Positions 52,323 through 58,519 of a stretch of 64,000 bases of DNA are shown piece after piece. Location: contig CAJTCV010000013.1 in NCBI GenBank assembly GCA_910574805.1, forward strand, positions 1 through 64,000, written 5' to 3'. Under the pieces are notes generated by a model. It was not told the origin of the DNA, did not search any database, and saw only the letters and a program-made list of their open reading frames with translations. A program made the position numbers and the translations under genes. Each line of letters begins with the position of its first letter. Positions within the stretch are counted from its first letter, which is position 1. The DNA is from Lachnospiraceae bacterium. GTDB lineage: Bacteria; Bacillota; Clostridia; Lachnospirales; Lachnospiraceae.

Positions 52323-52772
52323 CTATCGAAACAACGCCCGGAGCCTTTGAAGGACCTCTTCTGCAGTGCCTTCTTCCTCCAGTTCTCTCCACCGGTCACT
52401 CTGGAGCAGCTTTCTTTCCTCTTCCAGTTCTTCGATCTGGTCATCTTTATGGTTCAGCCTGGCTTTCAGTCTCTCGATCAGAGCGTCCTTGACATCCAGC
52501 TTCTCCTTCAGACGTTCATTCAGCTCCTGCTGGCGGGCGGATTCTTCCTCCATGGTTCTGTCTTTCTCATCCAGCCTGCCCTTCAGCTTCTCAATCAGGG
52601 CATCCTTCTCATCCAGCTTGCCCTTCAGACGCTCACAGCTCTCCAGAAGCCCGGCCCGTTCTGTTATCTCCCGATCCAGCTCTGTCTGCAGTCTTGAAGC
52701 TTCTCTGCTCTGTGCCACCAGAAGCTCCAGAAGATCCTGCCGGCGCAGTCTGCGCAGTTCTTTCTCCGTCAT
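52323..52772 (-). CDS. Coiled-coil protein leading the fibre locus
   Basis: 149 residues, almost wholly a coiled coil with repeated segments (LKGKLDEKDALIEKLKGRLDEKD, LKEKLDVKDALIERLKARLNHKD; a roughly 14-21 residue period) and basic ends. N-terminus MTEKELRRLRRQDLLELLVAQSREA. No membrane segment. Similar small coiled-coil proteins are found before pilin loci in Lachnospiraceae. ATG 52772 is favoured by the GGAG spacing. It is probably the first gene of the operon. Confidence 0.75.
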   Translation of the reverse strand: MTEKELRRLRRQDLLELLVAQSREASRLQTELDREITERAGLLESCERLKGKLDEKDALIEKLKGRLDEKDRTMEEESARQQELNERLKEKLDVKDALIERLKARLNHKDDQIEELEEERKLLQSDRWRELEEEGTAEEVLQRLRALFR

Positions 52773-53127
52773 CTTCATGCTCCATTCACAAACATATGTT
52801 CTGTCTCATAATGTTTATTATGTGACAAATCCATACGTATTCATGCCTGTCAGCCTTCCTGTCGTCCACCATACGGGCGGACCAGACATGAACAGAAAGG
52901 GCCATTGACTGATCTTGAGACCACTATAGCAGTGTAAACGTCATGCAAAGCGTCATTTTTTTTCTGATGAGGGGTTTTTTTGCGTTTTTTATTACATTTT
53001 TTCTCTGAATTTTGTTTTTCTTATGTATTTTTAGAAATCCTTAATTCAGACGCCACACTTTCGTCACAATTTCCTGTTATGATAATTCTCGTAACAGGAA
53101 CACATCAGTATTTCATTCATAACACTT

Positions 53128-53204
53128 TAGGGGGCTCGAAAGAGTCCCCACTCCCTCGGAAATGCAGGGCTTTCACGAAAGTGAGGGCCTTTCTTTTTGC
53201 GGAT
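53128..53204 (+). ncRNA. Candidate small RNA: two GAAA-capped hairpins with a terminator
   Basis: GGGGGCTC-GAAA-GAGTCCCC (53129-53149 region) and GGCTTTCAC-GAAA-GTGAGGGCC (about 53168-53189) both close on a GAAA tetraloop; TTTCTTTTT follows the second, giving an intrinsic terminator on the plus strand. No plus-strand gene follows, so an independent small RNA or 5' leader relic is possible. The promoter is not certain. Confidence 0.45.
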
Positions 53205-53353
53205 TTACCCGGTTTCATGGGAGAGACAGCAGAATAGCTGCCGATATGCCGTAAGATGTGATTGAAGACGCGGGGCGTCAGTACGGACCCCGCCGGTGAA
53301 GGTTTGCGCAAAAGAACATTTGTTCGCTCTTGCGTCCTGCCGAAGGATATAAG

Positions 53354-53382
53354 AAAACCGCTCCTTACAGGGAACGGCTTTC
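53354..53382 (-). terminator. Terminator of the DUF4349 operon
   Basis: AAAACCGCTCC (53354-53364) pairs with GGGAACGGCTTT (about 53370-53382) with mismatches; on the minus strand the stem is followed by TTTTCTTATAT. It lies 15-45 bases after the DUF4349 stop. Confidence 0.7.
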
Positions 53383-53397
53383 TCTCTCGAACTTATT

Positions 53398-54390
53398 TTA
53401 TTGATTATCTTCTGGTTTCTTCTTCCTCCATCCGCTCTTTTTCTCTGTCTCACCTTCTGCTTTTTTTCCATAGAAAAGTTTCCGGACCACCAGTACCACG
53501 GCTGCGATCACTGCCGCCCACACGACAAGTACCGGAAGAGAACCAATCAGCACGATAAAAAATCCGCGGAAGCCTCTGCCCACATTATAGAGGCTGGCAC
53601 TGAACCGGTCTGCGATCTCTTCAAAAAAGCCCTTCTCGCCCACCGGCGTGATTCGCTCTACCTCGGAGATCGTTATGTAAACGGTGCTGTAATCGATCTG
53701 GTTATCCAGGATCCGTTTCTGACTTCCGTAATTTTCAAGCTCGTATCGCACCTCTGAGAGCCTGCTCTCGATGGTCAGAAGATCTTCCAGATTATCTGCC
53801 TGCTCCAGCAGCTCCAGCAGCCTTTCCTGTTCTGTCTCCAGTGCTTTCTGACGGCTTTCCACATCCACATACTGGAGCGTCACATCTTCCACGCTTTCAT
53901 TTTTGTAGGTCACATTGCCAAGACCGCTGACCACATCAATGAATTCGTCCAGCCGGTCCTGAGGGATCCGCACTGTATAATCGGAACTGCGGGTACTGCT
54001 GCCCGTATAGCTGTTGCCCCATACGGATGAGCTCTCAATGTAACCGTTCATCTCCTGGATCTTATTCCGGATCCCGGCGGTGAGCGTGTCGAAATCTTTT
54101 GTCTGCATCTCCAGCCGGATCGTCTTAATCAGCTTTCGTCCGTTCTGTGCCACCGATTCAATACCTTCTTCTGAAGTGATGGCTCCTGCTTCTCCTGCGT
54201 CATCATAAACCTCCTCTTCCCATGCCTCCTGCCCGGCTGCCGGCATCGCCATATCCGCGGAGGCCTCTGAAGCAGCCATTTCATAAGATCCGCCGGACAT
54301 ATTTTTCACAGACATGCCCCCGCAGCCTGTCACACCTGTCATCAAAAGAACTGCCATACACCATGCAGCTGTTCCATATCGCTTTCTCAT
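53398..54390 (-). CDS. DUF4349 lipoprotein
   Basis: 330 residues. Lipoprotein signal MRKRYGTAAWCMAVLLMTGVTGCGG (lipobox TGCG), a DUF4349 domain (LIKTIRLEMQTKDFDTLTAGIRNKIQEMNGYIESSSVWG...YTVRIPQDRLDEFIDVVSGLG), a coiled coil (ALETEQERLLELLEQADNLEDLLTIESRLSEV) and a C-terminal membrane helix with a basic tail. The function is unknown; the family is often next to ECF sigma operons, as here. A GGAACT element and GGAGG precede the ATG. Confidence 0.88.
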   Translation of the reverse strand: MRKRYGTAAWCMAVLLMTGVTGCGGMSVKNMSGGSYEMAASEASADMAMPAAGQEAWEEEVYDDAGEAGAITSEEGIESVAQNGRKLIKTIRLEMQTKDFDTLTAGIRNKIQEMNGYIESSSVWGNSYTGSSTRSSDYTVRIPQDRLDEFIDVVSGLGNVTYKNESVEDVTLQYVDVESRQKALETEQERLLELLEQADNLEDLLTIESRLSEVRYELENYGSQKRILDNQIDYSTVYITISEVERITPVGEKGFFEEIADRFSASLYNVGRGFRGFFIVLIGSLPVLVVWAAVIAAVVLVVRKLFYGKKAEGETEKKSGWRKKKPEDNQ

Positions 54391-54407
54391 ACTTTTCCCT
54401 CCATTGG

Positions 54408-54513
54408 AGTTCCGCTCCGTCCACGGACCCCCTTCGTCTGGATCGCTCTCTTCCCGCTTTTCGCGGGACCAGATCGATCCGGGTTCCGCGGTCTTCGCTG
54501 TTTTTAAAGTTCC
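54408..54513 (-). repeat. GGAACTT intergenic element before the DUF4349 gene
   Basis: On the minus strand: GGAACTTTAAAAACAGC at one end and GAGCGGAACTCCAAT joined to GGAGG at the other. The middle holds TCCCGC/GCGGGA (about 54452-54467) and other short stems. Confidence 0.75.
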
Positions 54514-54521
54514 GTTCCCGC

Positions 54522-55397
54522 TTACTCTTCCATAGTCCGCTGGAACACTTCCTCGAAGGTAAACTCCGCGCAGATCACTCCCTGATCCACATGTGTGACC
54601 AGGCGGTACTGGCTGGCATCGTGATCAATCTCATAACTTGACAGATCGATCTCCTCGTCCACTGCCATACCAGCCTCCAGCGTGAGCCATTCTCCTGCTT
54701 CCTCTGATCCTTCGGGGATCCTGTACCATGCATCTCCCAGCCATACTTCCAGATCGTACCGGTTAAAGTAACTGATGTCGGTCTCTCCCGTGTTGCCGAT
54801 GGACAGCATCAACACCGGATCGTCCTCATCCAGAACCGGACAGTTCACCCGGGTCGTCACATTTTCCAGTTCCTCGGGCACCTCCTGAACCTCCGCCGGA
54901 TAGACGACTCTGCCGCAGTAATCCCGGCCCTGCTGTCCCGCAGACTCCTCCCGGGAATTCAGTTCAGGGGGCACGTCTTCCGAAGCCGCACTCTCCGGCT
55001 CCGCTTCCTCCGGCGATGCACCCTGACCGCCCTCTGCCGCTCCTGTGTCTAAGGTCTCATCCGCCGCTGACTCCACAGCAGGCGCTTCGGAAGTATCTGA
55101 TTTTGTTCCCATGCCGGAGCCGCCGATCCTGCCGCTCACATAATAGAACAGCCCTCCGCACACACAGAACACAAGGATGCACGCCGCCCACTGTCCGAAC
55201 CTGGGAGAAAAATGCTTCTTGATCTCCCTCTTCCTGGACCTGCGGGAAGCCTCTGTCAGAAGCTCCTGCATAAACTTTTCAAAGTCCTCCGAAAAACGAT
55301 GCTTTCTGGCAATCTCGCCCTCCGGCGGAACAAAACTCAGATCTTCCTCCAGACACTCCTCCAGGACCTGCGCCAGCAGCTCTTCCTGCTTATTCAA
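54522..55397 (-). CDS. Single-pass membrane protein, probable ECF sigma partner
   Basis: 291 residues: cytosolic N-terminus of about 68 residues (LLAQVLEECLEEDLSFVPPEGEIARKHRFSEDFEKFMQELL), membrane helix WAACILVFCVCGGLFYYVSG, a Glu/Ser/Ala-rich linker and an extracellular Ig-like domain (LMLSIGNTGETDISYFNRYDLEVWLGDAWYRIPEG). It overlaps the sigma factor by 8 bases and likely holds it inactive until an outside signal (inference). Confidence 0.75.
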   Translation of the reverse strand: MNKQEELLAQVLEECLEEDLSFVPPEGEIARKHRFSEDFEKFMQELLTEASRRSRKREIKKHFSPRFGQWAACILVFCVCGGLFYYVSGRIGGSGMGTKSDTSEAPAVESAADETLDTGAAEGGQGASPEEAEPESAASEDVPPELNSREESAGQQGRDYCGRVVYPAEVQEVPEELENVTTRVNCPVLDEDDPVLMLSIGNTGETDISYFNRYDLEVWLGDAWYRIPEGSEEAGEWLTLEAGMAVDEEIDLSSYEIDHDASQYRLVTHVDQGVICAEFTFEEVFQRTMEE

Positions 55398-55935
55398 GAC
55401 AGCCGACCTCCTTCTGAATCATCTTCTGCAGCTTCTTCCTGGCACGGAAGTAACGTACATTTACATTTTTGGCAGAAATTCCGAGAATATCCCCGATCTG
55501 GGCATCTCCCATCTCATATATGTATTTATATTCAAATATGACACGGTAGCTGTCATCCAGTTCCAGAATGCAGGATACGAGATGATTGTAGTTTTCCTTC
55601 GTCAGGTACTGTTCCAGAATATCGCCTCCTGTCTGCGCTTCTGACAGAGATTCCGTCAGCTCTTCCTCCTGCCTTAATCTTCGCAGGATATCCACCGCCT
55701 TGCTCCGCACGACAGTCGCCAGAAATTTCTTCGTCCGGGGGCTGTGAACATCCTCCACCTGATCCAGATGCCTGGTCAGCGCCAGAAAAGCCTCCTGTAC
55801 TGCATCCTCGGCCAGATGTGCGTCCTGCAGCTTCTGGTTGGCCACATACCACATAAAATGCCGATACTGCTGGTAGACCTCTGTGAATTTCTCCTGTTCC
55901 TCCGGACTGTCCAGAAGCGCCAGAAACAGAAACAT
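55390..55935 (-). CDS. ECF-type RNA polymerase sigma factor
   Basis: 181 residues. Region 2 (MWYVANQKLQDAHLAEDAVQEAFLALTRHLDQVEDVHSPRTKKFLATVVRSKAVDILRR) and region 4 (ELDDSYRVIFEYKYIYEMGDAQIGDILGISAKNVNVRYFRARKKLQKMI) are complete. AGGAGG stands 10 bases before the ATG. It heads an operon of sigma factor, membrane partner and DUF4349 lipoprotein. A 14-bp palindrome GTAAATGCATTTAC (about 55954-55967) lies in its leader. Confidence 0.92.
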   Translation of the reverse strand: MFLFLALLDSPEEQEKFTEVYQQYRHFMWYVANQKLQDAHLAEDAVQEAFLALTRHLDQVEDVHSPRTKKFLATVVRSKAVDILRRLRQEEELTESLSEAQTGGDILEQYLTKENYNHLVSCILELDDSYRVIFEYKYIYEMGDAQIGDILGISAKNVNVRYFRARKKLQKMIQKEVGCLE

Positions 55936-56018
55936 AATTTTTTATCCTCCTGGTAAATGCATTTACATTTATATAAACGCAATTTTCTTCTATTTTACTA
56001 CAACCTTTGAAGAAAATC

Positions 56019-56046
56019 TTCTTAATTCTTCTTAAAAGTTTCTTAA
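56019..56046 (-). promoter_or_regulatory. Three TTCTTAA repeats spaced by one helix turn
   Basis: TTCTTAA begins at 56019, 56029 and 56040, so spacing is 10 and 11 bp, upstream of the ECF operon. Evenly phased direct repeats like these are typical sites for OmpR/PhoB-type regulators. The region is AT-rich, so chance cannot be excluded. Confidence 0.4.
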
Positions 56047-56056
56047 TTACAGAAAA

Positions 56057-56079
56057 CAGCGGGGCTTCTGTCCCCGCTG
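56057..56079 (-). terminator. Terminator of the SigV-RsiV-like operon
   Basis: CAGCGGGG (56057-56064) pairs with CCCCGCTG (56072-56079); on the minus strand TTTTCTGTAATT follows. It is about 10 bases past the RsiV-like stop. Confidence 0.85.
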
Positions 56080-56089
56080 CGTCTGACCG

Positions 56090-56947
56090 TCATTCATTTT
56101 CCACGATAAACTCCACACATCCCATATATCCCGGAGCCACCTCATACTCATTAAAACAGATGACCACCTTTCCGTTTTTATTTACATAAAAATCCTGATT
56201 TTCTGCAATGGCTTCAAAGTTCCACTCCGGTATATCTTCATTGTCGATCCAGTAAGTCAGATTTTCATCCTCAGCCATCCTCTGACGCATCTGCGTTTTG
56301 ATCTGTTCACTGATTTTATTTACATAATCCTCTCCGAAGAACTCTGAAAGCTCCGCTCTTTTACCAGTTTTCTTGTCAATGGTGTAGTGGCGGTGCTGTT
56401 CGTAACCGCTTCCGGCCCCCTGATAGAGCACCAGATCCAGAGAAAACCATTTCTCGTCGTCGGTCAGCACTTCGCTGTCGATGAGAATATCCCCATAACC
56501 GTCTTCAAATTCTTCCATAGTGCTCTTAAACTCATTGATCAGCTCGTCGGTCACTTTCTGAATGTCAAAATTGATGGCTTCTGCCGTCTCCTTCGCCTGC
56601 TCTGCGGCTTCTTCTGATACGCCGTCCCCTTCCTCCGGGACCACCTCCGGGACCTTCACATCCGCCTGGTAACGGCCCTCGTCCACCTGATACTCCCGAA
56701 TCGTCACCACCTTGAAGAAATCCCCCAGCACCGGGATCTGCTGCATGGCCGCTGCTGCCGTCCGGCTGGTATTCGGCAGAATCAGAAGGATGGCAAACAC
56801 TGCCGCGGCACTTCCCACATACCGATACATTTTATATCTTCTGGCTCTTTTTCTGGTTTCCTTCGCTCTCATGACTGCTTCCTCCATCTTTTCTTTCAGA
56901 TTTTCCGGTACCACGATCCTGTCATACTCCTTTTTCCATCTCTCCAT
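56090..56947 (-). CDS. rsiV: RsiV-like anti-sigma factor
   Basis: 285 residues. A cytosolic N-terminal part (VVPENLKEKMEEAVMRAKETRKRARR), membrane helix VGSAAAVFAILLILPNTSRTAAA, then DUF4163-like and DUF3298-like domains (YHYTIDKKTGKRAELSEFFGEDYVNKISEQIK; YVNKNGKVVICFNEYEVAPGYMG), the layout of RsiV. In Bacillus subtilis RsiV binds lysozyme and releases SigV by regulated proteolysis; the same role is inferred here. It lies 16 bases after the sigma gene. Confidence 0.88.
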   Translation of the reverse strand: MERWKKEYDRIVVPENLKEKMEEAVMRAKETRKRARRYKMYRYVGSAAAVFAILLILPNTSRTAAAAMQQIPVLGDFFKVVTIREYQVDEGRYQADVKVPEVVPEEGDGVSEEAAEQAKETAEAINFDIQKVTDELINEFKSTMEEFEDGYGDILIDSEVLTDDEKWFSLDLVLYQGAGSGYEQHRHYTIDKKTGKRAELSEFFGEDYVNKISEQIKTQMRQRMAEDENLTYWIDNEDIPEWNFEAIAENQDFYVNKNGKVVICFNEYEVAPGYMGCVEFIVENE

Positions 56948-56962
56948 ATCCTGTCCCTCCTG

Positions 56963-57532
56963 TTAAAGTCCTGCTCCGGCTCCGGCCCGGCCGTTCTTCC
57001 GGGTCTCCACGGATCTTCGTCTGTTTCCTGATCCTCCAGATCCCGGGCGGATGTCCCCCGGCTCCATATATCGCTTCAGCTTCTCCACCGCACGGTACAG
57101 GCGGCTTTTCACAGTACTCACATTCAGATCCATGACCCGGGCAATGGTCTGGAGCTTCTCTTCTTCAAAATATTTCAGAACCACGATCCTGCGTTCCTCC
57201 TCGTCCAGCCTGGACAGCGCCTGCTGAAGATCCGGGTCCGCGATCTCATCCGGAGCTCCTTCTTCCGGTATCTCCTCCAGCGCCACCGTTTTTCCTCTGT
57301 ATTTTTCCAGATAACGCACCGCTTCATTCATCATGATCCTGCAGATCCACGTGTCCGCATATTCCGGATTTTTCAGAGAATCACATTTGAGAATCGCCCT
57401 GTAAGCTCCCTCCTGCACGATATCCATGGCATCCTGCTCCTGAAATACGTAGCTGTATGCAATCCGGTAATATTTCTCATAATGCGCGATCAGACATTCA
57501 TGGACCAGCGCCTCTTTTTCCGCACTTCTCAT
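56963..57532 (-). CDS. sigV: ECF sigma factor, SigV-like
   Basis: 189 residues. Region 2 (YYRIAYSYVFQEQDAMDIVQEGAYRAILKCDSLKNPEYADTWICRIMMNEAVRYLEKYRG) and region 4 (LDEEERRIVVLKYFEEEKLQTIARVMDLNVSTVKSRLYRAVEKLKRYM), then an unusual Gly/Arg-rich tail of about 30 residues. The partner is RsiV-like, and the upstream promoter matches an ECF consensus, so it controls its own transcription. It probably governs cell-envelope or lysozyme defence (inference). Confidence 0.9.
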   Translation of the reverse strand: MRSAEKEALVHECLIAHYEKYYRIAYSYVFQEQDAMDIVQEGAYRAILKCDSLKNPEYADTWICRIMMNEAVRYLEKYRGKTVALEEIPEEGAPDEIADPDLQQALSRLDEEERRIVVLKYFEEEKLQTIARVMDLNVSTVKSRLYRAVEKLKRYMEPGDIRPGSGGSGNRRRSVETRKNGRAGAGAGL

Positions 57533-57567
57533 CCGGATTTCCTCCTTCTTTGTTCCTTTCTGACTGT

Positions 57568-57596
57568 TAGACCCGCAGGCAGGCCGAAAAGTTTCA
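57568..57596 (-). promoter_or_regulatory. ECF-type autoregulatory promoter of the sigV-like gene
   Basis: On the minus strand TGAAAC-TTTT (-35, 57591-57596), 17-bp spacing and GGTCTA (57568-57573), similar to SigV/SigX/SigM-type promoters (TGAAAC, CGTC). It lies about 40 bases before the ATG. Confidence 0.7.
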
Positions 57597-57641
57597 GGTC
57601 CCGGGCATATTTTTAAAATTTTCCGCCTGTGCGCGCGAAAA

Positions 57642-57664
57642 GGACCGCTGCGAAGCAGCAGTCC
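57642..57664 (-). terminator. Terminator of the HAD phosphatase transcript
   Basis: GGACTGCTGC-TTC-GCAGCGGTCC on the minus strand (arms 57655-57664 and 57642-57651, one mismatch) followed by TTTT. Confidence 0.85.
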
Positions 57665-57694
57665 CCTTCCGAGCTATTTCTCAATTTTCTGTCA

Positions 57695-58351
57695 CTATGT
57701 AACAGGACTTTCACTTATCAGCTCCCGCAGTCCCTGCACATACCGGTCACTGTACCTTCTGGCCATTTCCTGATCCGTCTCCGACGGATCGTACACGCCG
57801 ATTGTGAAAAATCCCGCTTCCTTCGCTGTCTTCAGCGCGAACGCCGCATCTTCCACTACCGCGCATTCCGACACCCGGGCGCCGAATTTTTCCGCCGCCA
57901 GTTCATAGACCGCCGGGCTGGTCTTCCCGACCCCCACCATTCCGCAGTCCACCAGAAAATCAAAATACGGCAGGATTCCAGTCCTCTGAAGGGCCGGCCT
58001 GCCCAGCTCCGCGGAGGATGCCGTCGCCAGGCACATACGGATCCCCCGCTCCTTCAGATATGCAAGCCACTCCTTCACCCCCGGTTTCAGCGGGATATCT
58101 TCTGCATAATTCTTCCCGATCCGCCGGCACAGTTCCTGCACAATATATTCTGCTGTCTGGGGCAGGGAAAATCTCTCCTTCAGCCAGACAGCGGATTCCT
58201 GCATGGACATGGCAGACATCTGCTGATTCAGATCCGCCGTGGCTTCCACGCCGAACATTTTCAAAAATTCCGGCACCAGCCGGTCCCACCAGGGGATGGA
58301 ATCGATCAGCGTCCCATCCATATCAAATATCGCATATTTAAAATTTATCAT
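57695..58351 (-). CDS. HAD-superfamily phosphatase, beta-phosphoglucomutase-like
   Basis: 218 residues. DxDGT motif in IFDMDGTLIDS (residues about 8-13), CLATASSAELG, and KTSPAVYELAAEKFGARVSECAVVEDAAFALKTAKEAG, as in subfamily IA HAD phosphatases and beta-phosphoglucomutases. The substrate cannot be named. ATG 58351 has no strong ribosome binding site; an element with flanking 20-bp duplications separates it from the topoisomerase gene, whose 3' end may once have supplied that site. Confidence 0.85.
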   Translation of the reverse strand: MINFKYAIFDMDGTLIDSIPWWDRLVPEFLKMFGVEATADLNQQMSAMSMQESAVWLKERFSLPQTAEYIVQELCRRIGKNYAEDIPLKPGVKEWLAYLKERGIRMCLATASSAELGRPALQRTGILPYFDFLVDCGMVGVGKTSPAVYELAAEKFGARVSECAVVEDAAFALKTAKEAGFFTIGVYDPSETDQEMARRYSDRYVQGLRELISESPVT

Positions 58352-58354
58352 ATT

Positions 58355-58519
58355 CTTATACCCGTATCTTCGTTTATTGAAGTTCCGCATCTGCCAGAAG
58401 GATGCCCGGCATCTGGAAGGACATTCGGACGCCTGCGCGTCCGCACATCCTTCCCGGCATCCTTCTGGCAGATGCTGTTTTCTGTTTTTATTCTGCCGGC
58501 TTATACCCGTATCTTCGTT
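58355..58519 (-). repeat. GGAACTT element with 20-bp flanking direct repeats at the topoisomerase 3' end
   Basis: Perfect 20-bp arms 58387-58406 and 58456-58475 (GCATCTGCCAGAAGGATGCC and complement) enclose a second nested hairpin (GGAAGG/CCTTCC, GGACGC/GCGTCC). On the minus strand AAAACAGC precedes and GCGGAACTTCAATAA follows. Identical 20-bp copies, 58355-58374 and 58500-58519, flank it; the second copy is the end of the topoisomerase coding sequence. Confidence 0.9.

Larger units (their letters stand above)
52773..53397. other. Long intergenic region upstream of the fibre locus
   Basis: No gene is supported. On the minus strand the leader contains GTCCGCC-CGTAT-GGTGGAC (about 52864-52882). 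Between about 52950 and 53040 it is very T-rich on the plus strand. The part from 53071 to 53382 holds a perfect 9-bp inverted repeat (TTCCTGTTA 53071-53079, TAACAGGAA 53092-53100), two GAAA-capped hairpins, and GCGGGG/CCCCGC at about 53268-53291. Confidence 0.6.

Noticed and set aside
52323-52772. Coiled-coil gene as a shadow ORF
   Set aside because: Kept as a gene because it has a ribosome binding site, a regular heptad pattern and 20-base spacing to the signal peptidase gene.
53205-53340. Known riboswitch (c-di-GMP, cobalamin or T-box)
   Set aside because: Several strong stems are present, but the conserved core sequences of these classes were not found by eye.
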